Shown: positions 26,085 through 34,480 of the stretch, one piece after another
Layout of the letters: every line of letters starts with the position of its first letter
How positions within the stretch are numbered: position 1 is the stretch's first letter
DNA from: an uncultured Acidimicrobiales bacterium
GTDB taxonomy: Bacteria; Actinomycetota; Acidimicrobiia; Acidimicrobiales; SZUA-35
Length of the DNA stretch: 64,000 bases
NCBI GenBank assembly: GCA_937997485.1
Contig: CALKTH010000003.1
Coordinates: 1-64,000 of the forward strand
Reading direction: 5' to 3'
Program-made: the position numbers and the translations under genes
The notes under the pieces: generated by a model
Seen by the model: only the letters and a program-made list of their open reading frames with translations
Told to the model about the DNA's origin: nothing
Databases searched by the model: none

Positions 26085-26443
26085 GTGGGAAACCTCATCT
26101 CGAGTTCGTATCGCATGCAGCAAGAACACTGCAGCGACCACTCTATCGGCCCCACAGCCTGAACTCTGAACCCACCGCTTCGAGGGGTAGCCACCGAGCA
26201 GTCGCGAATGCGGTTCGCGTGACGGTGACGACCATGGAGGACACCGATCGTCGCACCGAGGCATCGGCACTCTTCAGCCCCTCCCCTCAGCTCGTCAGCG
26301 TCAATCTCTCAACTTCTGACGTCAAGCTCCGACAAGCACATACAAGTACCGACGTAGAACGAGCAGTGTCGTACCTGTCAAGGCGAGTCCTGACTGCTCC
26401 AAGGGTCCGGAGGGGAACCGATGTTCACACAGGTGAAGCACTG
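26085..26443. other. 359-bp divergent intergenic region
   Basis: Lies between the ferredoxin start and the large beta-rich protein gene. Although open in one frame from 26219, the 75 residues it would encode lack domain character, and the downstream ATG at 26444 has an AGGTGA ribosome site. I see no repeat or convincing hairpin. A TGACGTCA palindrome lies near 26317. It must contain the promoters of both flanking genes; no -35/-10 pair stands out. Confidence 0.5.
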
Positions 26444-29400
26444 ATGGCGAGCAGTGCGTTTGAGCTCATCGAGGCCAAGCTCAGTCGAGCGGCCGCAGGA
26501 AACCGCGTTCGTGTCGACGAGACGATGGTGCCCGTGCTGGGCACGATCAATCGGCTTGTCGGCGTCGGCGGTCTCAAGATCACAAAGGCTGAGGTGGAGG
26601 TGGGCGTCGACGATGACGCGACCCCTGAGGTCACCGTCTCCGGTCGATTCACACTCATGAAGATGCCCGCCGAGGCTTCGCTACATGTCGTGGACGGAGC
26701 GCCCCTCGAAGTGACGTGGGAGTCCACCATCAACGAGGAGGTGTCCCTCGTCGAAACAGTCTCCGGCTTCAGCGGCCCGATCAGTGCGCTGGCCAGCCGG
26801 CTGCTTGACCTGACCGGAGCTCGGGCCGCCGGTGCCGACATCGCGCTGAGCGGCGCAACGGTGGCCGCCAGCACGGTCGGCGAACGAGTCAGTCTCTCGG
26901 GTGAGACCAGCGCTCCCGTCACGCTCCGCCTCGCTGATGCGGAGCTCCACCTGAAGCTCCAGATCGACCTCACCTCGAAACTGGACGACGACGGATCCGG
27001 CACTCGAGTCTCGGATCTGCGGGCACGCGGAGCGCTCGACATCGGGCCGGCCGAGGTAGCCGTCGAGGCGGACCTCGCAGCAGAAGGGAACGTGCTCACC
27101 GGGACCTGGTCCGCTGGCGAGGACGACGAACAGCTCGGACTACTTGATCTCTTCGAGGCGACGGGACTCCCTGTACCCGAGGTTCCCGACGAGTTGCTGA
27201 TCTCGCTGTCGTCCGTCGAGCTCGTGTGGGATGCGAAGGCCCGTGAGCTGAGCATCGACGCAGCGTCTGACGGCTTTGGGTCCGTCTCGATCCTGGCGAC
27301 GAAGACTGACGCTGGCCGCTGGGTGCACACCATTGCGTTCAACCTGGAGGAAGGTACGAGCCCGGCGGATCTGCCGGTCATCGGCCCGGACTTGGGCTCG
27401 CTCGACGAGTTCACGTTTGAGCAACTCTCGGTGGTCTACGCCAGCCGGGACGGAGCGCCCGCCCTTCTGCCGAGCGGTTCTGAGACCGCTCCACCCCGCC
27501 TCGAACAGGGCATCAACGCCGTGGCGGTGCTCGATCTCTACGGCGGCGATGACGACGCCGACCCTGCCAGTTCAGGCAATGGTCGCCTGGCTGAAATGGT
27601 CGGAACTCGCCGACTCTCCGTCGTGGCCTCAGCGGCGACCGGCGCTGGCGTCATGCTTCGTGCCGAGCTGGAAGGGTCCATCGAACTCGGCGGCGGGCTG
27701 GCACTTGCTGATAGCTATGCACAATTAACAACCGCTCCGTTTGGCGTCGGCATTGCCGGTTCGCTTCGCGCCGATCTTGGCGAGCAGGTTCTCGTCGCTG
27801 AAGGCGGCGTCAGCATCGACATGACGCAGGTGAACGGTCGGTTGATCGCGCGGGCCGAGACGCACGATGGCCAGCCGGCGAACATGCTCGAACCGCTTGG
27901 CATCCGAGGAGTCGGTCTGAGCGAGCTCGGTCTGGGCGTTGGGCTCATCTTCACTCCCCCGTCGGCCTCGCTCGGTATCCAGGCGGCCTTCAGCCTCGGC
28001 GACGATCAACAACCGGACGCCAACGAGTTCGCGCTTGTACTCCAAGTCATCCCAAGTGTGCCGATTCCCGCGGTGAACGTGCTCGTCGCTCAGTTTGCGC
28101 TCGAGGAGCTCTCGCTCAACCGGATGCTCATGGTCTTCGTGGAAGACGCTCCGGAGCTGCCAGGAATCATCGGTGACATCGAAGCTCGCAACTTGGGTTT
28201 CCACTATGCATCCAAGCCCACACCCCTTCCGGACGGCTCGGTCGCACAGACCGGCTTCGGCTTCCACGGCGAGCTCGACATGTTCGGTATGCAGGCGCGA
28301 GCGATCGTGATGGTCGATCCAGTCTCTGGCGCAAGAGGTCGCTTCGAGATGGCCCCGTTGGACATCCGACTCGGCAGTCTGCCGGTCCTGAAGGTCAGCC
28401 GTTCGCTGACTCCGCTGCCCGAACTCCAGTCCGGCGGTGGCGTGGGCGGAGGCGGTCTCGTTCCGCTGCCGGACGCGAACAGCAATCCTGCCTTCGCCAA
28501 CGGGCCGGTCTTCGAGTTCAATTCAGCCGGGCCTCGGTACCTGTTCGCCAATTGCGAGATTGAACTGTTCGGTCTCTACCGGGCCACGGTCCTCGCTGAG
28601 GTCAACCAAGACGGCTTGACCTTCCTGTACCGAACAGCGATCAGCGATGTTCTGTCAATCACCATGACGTGCTCACTTTCGACCGGCGAGACGCCACGGT
28701 TCCGGGCCAAGTCCTCGTTCGACTTCGACTTGGACATTGAGGTTCCGATGCAGATCGGCGAACTCGATCTCGGCACGTTCGAACTGGACACTGCACTCCA
28801 TCTCAGTTTGGAGATCGACGCCAGTCTCGATTCGTTCGCACTGACGATTGACGGCGACTTCGAGTTCGAAGGGCTCAAGCTCGACTTCCCGCGGCTCACT
28901 CTTGCCGTGCCTCTTGCGTCCTTCGCTGATCTTGGTCAAACGATCATCGACCATCTCCTGGCGATGGCCGGTGACCTGTTCGCTGAGTTCTTCGCCAGCA
29001 TCGAGGAGCTGTGGAACGAGACCGTCGCTGTCCTGGGTGAGGCGGCGGAAGCGGTTGGCGAAGCGGTCGTCGCTCTCGCCGAGGAGGCCGAGGAGTTGGC
29101 GGAGGACATCGTCGCCGGCGCGGAGCGAGCGGTGGCCGCTGTTGGCGAGGGACTGGAAGAGGCGGGAAAGGCGGTCGCAGAGCTCGCCGACGATGCCGCA
29201 CAGGTGGCCGAAGCGGGTCTCGAAGCGGTCGCCGAAGTCACCGAGGAGATCGAGGAGTTCGCGGTCGCCGTGGGTGCGGAGATCGAGGCCGTTGGAGAGG
29301 CGGCCGTTGAGCTGGCGGGGGCCATCGTCGATGAGGCAGAAGCCTTCGTCGCCGAGGTCGGCCAGCAGATCGAAGCGATGGCCCGAGAGGTGGAGCGAGC

Positions 29401-29647
29401 CGTCGAGGCAGTGATCGACGATGCGGTCGAGATCGCCAACGCTGCGGTCGAAGCGGCCAAGGAACTGGCGAACGACATTGCGGCCGAGGCTGAACGGCTT
29501 GCGGCGGCGTTGGAGCGAGAGTTCGCCGCTCTCGCTCGCGAACTCACCGACGTGCTCAACGAGATCGCTCGATGGGCTGAGCAAGCACTGGATGACGTCG
29601 GCGACGCATTCGAAGACGCAGGCGAAGCCCTGTTCGGCTGGATCTGA
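26444..29647 (+). CDS. Giant beta-rich protein with acidic amphipathic helical tail, unknown function
   Basis: A 1067-residue protein (from ATG 26444, AGGTGA 7 nt upstream) without signal peptide or membrane helix. Residues ~30-820 are alternating hydrophobic/polar strands in repeated blocks such as VSVSLSGETSAPV-like and FGFHGELDMFGMQARAIVMV, with many Asp and Gly. The pattern resembles large uncharacterised beta-repeat proteins (possibly DUF6603-like; untested). From about residue 825 to the end it is an Ala/Glu-rich amphipathic helix array (EEAEELAEDIVAGAERAVAA and similar), like apolipoprotein, LEA or lipid-droplet coat repeats. The next gene starts 11 nt later, its ribosome site overlapping this stop, so the two proteins are probably made together and interact. 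Confidence 0.75.
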   Translation: MASSAFELIEAKLSRAAAGNRVRVDETMVPVLGTINRLVGVGGLKITKAEVEVGVDDDATPEVTVSGRFTLMKMPAEASLHVVDGAPLEVTWESTINEEVSLVETVSGFSGPISALASRLLDLTGARAAGADIALSGATVAASTVGERVSLSGETSAPVTLRLADAELHLKLQIDLTSKLDDDGSGTRVSDLRARGALDIGPAEVAVEADLAAEGNVLTGTWSAGEDDEQLGLLDLFEATGLPVPEVPDELLISLSSVELVWDAKARELSIDAASDGFGSVSILATKTDAGRWVHTIAFNLEEGTSPADLPVIGPDLGSLDEFTFEQLSVVYASRDGAPALLPSGSETAPPRLEQGINAVAVLDLYGGDDDADPASSGNGRLAEMVGTRRLSVVASAATGAGVMLRAELEGSIELGGGLALADSYAQLTTAPFGVGIAGSLRADLGEQVLVAEGGVSIDMTQVNGRLIARAETHDGQPANMLEPLGIRGVGLSELGLGVGLIFTPPSASLGIQAAFSLGDDQQPDANEFALVLQVIPSVPIPAVNVLVAQFALEELSLNRMLMVFVEDAPELPGIIGDIEARNLGFHYASKPTPLPDGSVAQTGFGFHGELDMFGMQARAIVMVDPVSGARGRFEMAPLDIRLGSLPVLKVSRSLTPLPELQSGGGVGGGGLVPLPDANSNPAFANGPVFEFNSAGPRYLFANCEIELFGLYRATVLAEVNQDGLTFLYRTAISDVLSITMTCSLSTGETPRFRAKSSFDFDLDIEVPMQIGELDLGTFELDTALHLSLEIDASLDSFALTIDGDFEFEGLKLDFPRLTLAVPLASFADLGQTIIDHLLAMAGDLFAEFFASIEELWNETVAVLGEAAEAVGEAVVALAEEAEELAEDIVAGAERAVAAVGEGLEEAGKAVAELADDAAQVAEAGLEAVAEVTEEIEEFAVAVGAEIEAVGEAAVELAGAIVDEAEAFVAEVGQQIEAMAREVERAVEAVIDDAVEIANAAVEAAKELANDIAAEAERLAAALEREFAALARELTDVLNEIARWAEQALDDVGDAFEDAGEALFGWI

Positions 29648-29658
29648 GGGAGATCACC

Positions 29659-32600
29659 ATGAGTACGACCAACACCACCAACAACCAGACCGAACGATTC
29701 CGGCAGCAGTTTGCAGAGCAGGTTCGTCAAGCGCAGATCGAGAACGAGCGGCGAATCGAGCAGGCCCGTCAGGCCAAGGATCAGCGCATTCGGTCCGCAG
29801 AGCGGGAAGCCGAGGCCCGTCTGGCCGATGCAACGTTCCGCCAGATCTTCTATACGCACGACAACGTCATCCACACGTACCGTCCGGACCGATCTCGGTC
29901 CGTTCTCTTCACCGAGGCGCGAACGAGTGTGACCAGGCCCGTCGCCGAGACGCCACAAGGTGCCGCTCGAATCGCTCGTCTCCAGGCAGATCTGAGGGTC
30001 GCCGAAGATCAAGTCCGGGAGTACGAAGCAACCTTGATGCAGCTGGAATTCCAGATCGCGGCCGACGAGGCCACAGCCGCAAGCAACCCCTTCGGCAACC
30101 TTTTCGGCTTCATCCCGAACGCGCGACGATCCGTCGACCATCGACGCCGCGACGATCTGCGCCGGACGCTCGAGGGCGCTCGGCGTCGGCTCGCATCCAT
30201 CCAGTCCGAACTCGAAGAACTCGGGCAGGCCAGCTCGAGCGAAACCGTTCCCGTCAACGCTGCAGTCGGGGATGTTGTCGTCGACCAAGCTGGCGGCGCG
30301 GCCTACTGGGCCCGCTGGGCCGCACCGTTCGCGGTGTCTCGCCATGTGTTCGACACCAACGATGGGTCGACCGACGGCACCAGCGAGGCCATCTACGACA
30401 ACCGTCCAGCCCCCGTCACCTCGGTAGCCCTCTACGAACCCGTCGATGGCAGCGAGCCCGTCCTCTACTGGCTCGAAGGCGATCGATCGATCATGCGCGG
30501 ATCGATCGACGGAAGCTCGGTGCCGGACGTCGTGCTCGACATCGAAGCGCCGGGCCAGGGTGGTCTTTGGCAACTTGCGATCGACTCGATTCAACGTCGG
30601 CTCTACTGGACGAACACCATCTCGATCTGGCGGGCTGACCTCAACGTGGAGGAGATGAGCTCCACGGTGGTGATGGTCATTTCGCCGAGCGAGTCGCCCC
30701 ATCCCATCGACCTCGCCGTCGATGGAGCGAGCGGGGTGCTGTATTGGATCGACCGTGACCTCAAGATGTTGCGAAGCGCCGATTTGGAGGGCCGGGACAT
30801 CTCGGATCTCTACCCCATCGAGCGGCCATTCCGTGGCCTTGACGTCGACCGCCACACTGGGATGCTCTATTGGGCGGACGAGGTGCGAGGTAGCCGGTGG
30901 GTTCGCCGGGGCGCAACCGACAATCGAATGCTCATCTTCGATGGGAGCACGGACTTCGTTGACCTTGGCCGCGTGATCGTCTCCGAACCCGGCCGACCAG
31001 CCTCCATCACCATCGACCTGCGGTTCGACGTGACGGAGTTCCCCACCGGGGCCGATCAGACGCTGATTTCGAGGTGTTCCTCTGACGGCACCATCCACTT
31101 CAGCGTTGCGCTGCGAAGGTCCGACATCGTCCTCACCATGGGCGACGAGACGCTGGGAGCAGCCCGGATGTCTTCGACCGGCGTTCAGGACTTCACGATC
31201 GCGCTCGAAGACAAGCCGAACGGCACAGGGGTCCAGATTCTGAACGGCGACGGCGGCTTTGGCGGCGCCCACATGAATTCGCGTCTGCTCGAGCCCGCTC
31301 GCTCCGATGATCCCGCAGACGGGCGCTGGCTCCTGGGTGCAGCACATGGTGCTCGAGGTCCGAAGCAGTTCTTTGAAGGCGCCATCTGGGAGGCCAACGT
31401 TTGGAGCGGCGCCAAGACTGAGCGGCAGATGAGGAACATTCGGCGCCGGATCGTTGATCCGGCAACCGAGAAAGGACTGATCGGCGCGTGGCGTGGAGGC
31501 AAGCGAATCGGCCGATTGCTACCCAACCAGGTTCCGGGCGGCACTGCGGGGCTCACGAGGAGCAAGCGCTTTGATCATCGCTTCCCGGTCGAAGCGCTGG
31601 CGCTCGAAGGTCCGGATGAACAGCGCAGTCGCCTGTTGCTTCCGCCGATCAGTCTTTCGTCGAATCAGGGCTTCACCTTCGAGGCATGGGTCATGGCCCG
31701 GTCAGGCTTCGAGAAACACACGCTTCTCGATCTTCACGACACTGCCTCCGGTCAACGTCTGACCGTGAGCCTCGAGCAATCCTCGAGGCAAGGCGACAGC
31801 GAGCCCATTCCCGTTCAGGTCACCGGCCACACGGTTGTGGGCGAGACGGCGCAGATCGCAAGTGTGTTCGGTGGACGCGTCCGCCGGGACCGGTGGGTGC
31901 ACGTTGCGGTAGCCGTCGGGCCAGACGGGAAGCCGGCCATCTTCATCGATGGGCAGGAGGTTCGCACGAGCGGAGGAAACAAGTTCCCACGCCTCGACCT
32001 GCGGGCTGCTGTCGGCGAGGCCGGGTCGAGCTTGCAGGGAATGATCTCCGATCTTCGCTTGTGGAGCGGGCGGATTGGCAACGATTTGATCTTGCGCCGA
32101 CGTCATCAACGCCTGGCTGGCAATGAGCCCGGATTGGTGGACTACTGGCCACTTGAAGAGCGGCAGGGCGCGGCGCTCGCCGCCAACCGAGTGGGCGCGG
32201 GCCGCGAGGCCACGGTGCTGGCAGTGCCCGAGGAGCTCCGCCTCATTCGAGCTGAACTACGGGCAGCCATCGCAGATCTTGAAGGCGCGATGCACGGCCG
32301 GACCTCTCCACAGGAACAGCAACGTCTCGACTCCTACCGGGAGGAGCTCGCTGCGTTCAACCAACAGATTCTCGAATTCGATCCGTGGGTCATCGACGAG
32401 GCGCCGATAGCCCGGCCCGATGTGGTGGAGCGTCAAGCGGGTGAGGTCATGTCGATCCCCGGTTCCGATGGTCTGGCCCTTTCGTTCACCGCGGCGTATG
32501 GGATTGCCCGCAAGCAGCAGGCTCAGGCCGCCCTGCGGTTGGCCCGAGAGAAGGCGGACGCTGACGTCGCTGCGGCAAACGCTTCGGCTGCTGCACGTCG

Positions 32601-32907
32601 GGATCTTCTGGAGGCCGGTCGAGCGAGCGCGCTCTTCAACGCAGCGGAGACGGAGCGGCAGGCCAGAAGTGCCGCCACACGACGCCGGGCGATAGCTGCC
32701 GAACAGCGGACCGAGGCACGAGAGGCAGGACAGCGGCGGGAGGAGGCTGCCACCGCCTCGGCGACAGCGATCGTCGATCGCTCGCGGAGCACCGCCGCAG
32801 GCGTCGTCAGCGACGCTCGCGCGGCCAAGCAGCAGCGGGTCGGTAAGGCTCGCTCGGATCGGGACCGCAAGGCGCAAGAACTCCGCGAGGCTCGCGCCCG
32901 TCTCTAG
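29659..32907 (+). CDS. Giant coiled-coil / YWTD-repeat / LamG-like protein, unknown function
   Basis: A 1082-residue protein with no signal peptide. In order: a charged coiled coil (~10-60), a second coil (~100-200), four YWTD-type propeller repeats (VLYWLEGD, RLYWTNT, VLYWIDRD, MLYWADE; ~270-405), a LamG/concanavalin-like domain (~410-595), a second one (~615-825, with FTFEAWVMARSG and WVHVAVAVGPDGKPAIFIDG), then a helical tail (~840-1082) rich in Ala and Arg. YWTD and LamG modules are normally extracellular, so their use here without an export signal is odd. GAGGGAG precedes the ATG by 5-7 nt. The basic tail complements the acidic tail of the preceding gene product. Function unknown. Confidence 0.8.
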   Translation: MSTTNTTNNQTERFRQQFAEQVRQAQIENERRIEQARQAKDQRIRSAEREAEARLADATFRQIFYTHDNVIHTYRPDRSRSVLFTEARTSVTRPVAETPQGAARIARLQADLRVAEDQVREYEATLMQLEFQIAADEATAASNPFGNLFGFIPNARRSVDHRRRDDLRRTLEGARRRLASIQSELEELGQASSSETVPVNAAVGDVVVDQAGGAAYWARWAAPFAVSRHVFDTNDGSTDGTSEAIYDNRPAPVTSVALYEPVDGSEPVLYWLEGDRSIMRGSIDGSSVPDVVLDIEAPGQGGLWQLAIDSIQRRLYWTNTISIWRADLNVEEMSSTVVMVISPSESPHPIDLAVDGASGVLYWIDRDLKMLRSADLEGRDISDLYPIERPFRGLDVDRHTGMLYWADEVRGSRWVRRGATDNRMLIFDGSTDFVDLGRVIVSEPGRPASITIDLRFDVTEFPTGADQTLISRCSSDGTIHFSVALRRSDIVLTMGDETLGAARMSSTGVQDFTIALEDKPNGTGVQILNGDGGFGGAHMNSRLLEPARSDDPADGRWLLGAAHGARGPKQFFEGAIWEANVWSGAKTERQMRNIRRRIVDPATEKGLIGAWRGGKRIGRLLPNQVPGGTAGLTRSKRFDHRFPVEALALEGPDEQRSRLLLPPISLSSNQGFTFEAWVMARSGFEKHTLLDLHDTASGQRLTVSLEQSSRQGDSEPIPVQVTGHTVVGETAQIASVFGGRVRRDRWVHVAVAVGPDGKPAIFIDGQEVRTSGGNKFPRLDLRAAVGEAGSSLQGMISDLRLWSGRIGNDLILRRRHQRLAGNEPGLVDYWPLEERQGAALAANRVGAGREATVLAVPEELRLIRAELRAAIADLEGAMHGRTSPQEQQRLDSYREELAAFNQQILEFDPWVIDEAPIARPDVVERQAGEVMSIPGSDGLALSFTAAYGIARKQQAQAALRLAREKADADVAAANASAAARRDLLEAGRASALFNAAETERQARSAATRRRAIAAEQRTEAREAGQRREEAATASATAIVDRSRSTAAGVVSDARAAKQQRVGKARSDRDRKAQELREARARL

Positions 32908-32929
32908 GGACGGCCCCTCGGAAAGCGCG

Positions 32930-32959
32930 ACGGCGCCTCCGCATCAGCGGAGACGCCGT
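32930..32959 (+). terminator. Hairpin terminating the giant-protein pair
   Basis: ACGGCG (32930-32935) pairs with CGCCGT (32954-32959), then after one C-A mismatch CTCCGC (32937-32942) pairs with GCGGAG (32947-32952) around the loop ATCA. It starts 23 nt past the stop and is followed by TTCGC with no T-run. It separates the two giant genes from the acyltransferase gene. Confidence 0.7.
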
Positions 32960-33018
32960 TCGCACGCGGAGTGGCGGATGGCGGAGTGTCCGTGCCTCGG
33001 TCGCGACATGATGGTCGG

Positions 33019-34380
33019 ATGGGACGCCGCCTGACCGAGACCGAGGCCATGCTGTGGAACCTCGAACAGAACCCAAAGCTCGTTTCGACAATGGGCGCCG
33101 TAGCCATGCTCGGCTCCAACCCTGAGCAGGAGCGCTTCGAGAACACCATCGCCGGAGCTGTGTTGCAGGTACCCGCGCTTCGGGAGAAGGTGCGGCCATC
33201 CGGTCTGCCCATGGTGCCGCCCGAGTGGGTGACGGATCGCCACTTCGACCTCAGTGCGCATGTCCGTTGGCGTCGGCTGGTCGGCGGCACCGGTGATGCT
33301 GCCCTCGCCGAGCTCGTCGCGCAGATCATCAATGATCCCTTCGACCGCACGCGGCCGCTCTGGCAGCTCACGGTGATCACGGGGTTGGCGAAGAAGAAGG
33401 CTGCGCTCGTTATCAAGCTCCACCACTCGATCGCGGATGGGGCCGGGGCCCTGGCGTTGGCGACGAGCTTGCTCGACTTCACCGCCGACGCTCCAGAGCG
33501 AGGGGCGGTCGACGTCGCGACCGGGCTGGCGTTGCTGATGGCAGCAGAGGCCGAGGAGCCCGCACCAGACCCCGCGTCAGCCCTCGCCGATCTCATCCGA
33601 GGTGGTGCAGAGAAGATGGTCGGCCTTCTCAACGATGCAGCCAGCGGTGGCGGCGAGACGCTGGCAACGGCACGGTCGCTGGCTGAACAGATGCCAAACC
33701 GGCAGCCGCAAAGCTCGCCACACTGGAGGGATCGGTCCCGCAACCGCCGAGCCGTGTTCCTCGATGTGCCACTCGATGACCTCAAGACCCGAGCTGCCGA
33801 ACTCGAAGTCAGCCTGAACGATCTGTTCGTTGCCGCCTGTGCCGAGGCCGCCATCAGGCAACACCAACGGGCGGGCGTCGAACTCGACACGCTTTCCTCA
33901 TCCGTCGTGATCAGCACGCGGCAGAGCGATGACCCGGCTGCCCAGAACGCGGTGCTTCCCACGAGCATCCACATTCCGGTGAGCGGCGCAGGCGCCATGG
34001 ATCGTCTCTTGTCGATTCGGGCCCAGGTCGTGGAACGACGCGAACAAGTCAGCGGCTCGAACGATTTGTTGGGAGCCCTCGGCGCACTCTCGGGCTTGCT
34101 GCCAAGCGCCGTGACCTCATCGCTTGCGGCGGATCAGGCGGCGCGGGTCGACTTCGCAACGAGCAACTTGCCTGGCCCGCCGATTCCGGTGTGGATCGCA
34201 GGGAGCCAGCTCGAATCCCTGCGGCCGATCGGCCCCGTCGGCGGCACGGCCTTCAACGCCACCCTTCTTTCCTACCTCGGCCAGGCTTCGATCGGCCTCC
34301 ACGTCGATCCGGCGTGCATTCCCGATCCCGCTTCGCTCAAGCGAGACCTCCGACAAGGCTTCACCACGCTGGGCGTCTAG
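33019..34380 (+). CDS. Wax ester synthase/diacylglycerol acyltransferase (WS/DGAT)
   Basis: A 453-residue bacterial WS/DGAT, which esterifies fatty alcohols or diacylglycerol with acyl-CoA to make storage wax esters or triacylglycerol. The catalytic motif is KLHHSIADG (HHxxxDG). The second motif is SLNDLFVAAC, and the C-terminal signatures are ATSNLPGPP and PVGGTAFNATLLSY. This is normally a membrane- or lipid-droplet-associated enzyme. ATG 33019 is chosen over 32971 because the protein then starts in the usual way (MGRRLTETEAMLW); CATGAT lies at -12 to -7. It follows the giant-protein pair behind a terminator-like hairpin. Confidence 0.9.
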   Translation: MGRRLTETEAMLWNLEQNPKLVSTMGAVAMLGSNPEQERFENTIAGAVLQVPALREKVRPSGLPMVPPEWVTDRHFDLSAHVRWRRLVGGTGDAALAELVAQIINDPFDRTRPLWQLTVITGLAKKKAALVIKLHHSIADGAGALALATSLLDFTADAPERGAVDVATGLALLMAAEAEEPAPDPASALADLIRGGAEKMVGLLNDAASGGGETLATARSLAEQMPNRQPQSSPHWRDRSRNRRAVFLDVPLDDLKTRAAELEVSLNDLFVAACAEAAIRQHQRAGVELDTLSSSVVISTRQSDDPAAQNAVLPTSIHIPVSGAGAMDRLLSIRAQVVERREQVSGSNDLLGALGALSGLLPSAVTSSLAADQAARVDFATSNLPGPPIPVWIAGSQLESLRPIGPVGGTAFNATLLSYLGQASIGLHVDPACIPDPASLKRDLRQGFTTLGV

Positions 34381-34467
34381 CTCTCGCTCGCGTTGGGCGG
34401 TCCGTTCGATTGACGGGTCCGACAAGATCCGAGGACTCGCAGTCCAGCGATCGCAGGGTGGAGTCTG

Positions 34468-34473
34468 TAGGTT
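34468..34473 (+). promoter_or_regulatory. -10-like hexamer for the S9 peptidase gene
   Basis: TAGGTT ends 7 nt before GTG 34481 and there is no ribosome site, supporting a leaderless start at that GTG. Confidence 0.45.
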
Positions 34474-34480
34474 CTCGCAG

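Noticed and set aside
26219-26443. 75-codon N-terminal extension of the first giant protein
   Set aside because: The AGGTGA ribosome site before ATG 26444, and lack of domain character in the extension, favour the shorter form.
28936-31347. An 803-codon open frame on the minus strand
   Set aside because: It is antisense to the two giant genes. Its translation is dominated by Ala and Ser runs mirrored from the Ala/Glu-rich helix region, with no domain.
34124-34480. N-terminal extension of the S9 peptidase gene
   Set aside because: The extension lies over the 3' end of the acyltransferase gene in another frame and gives an Arg/Ser-rich sequence without a match to the family.
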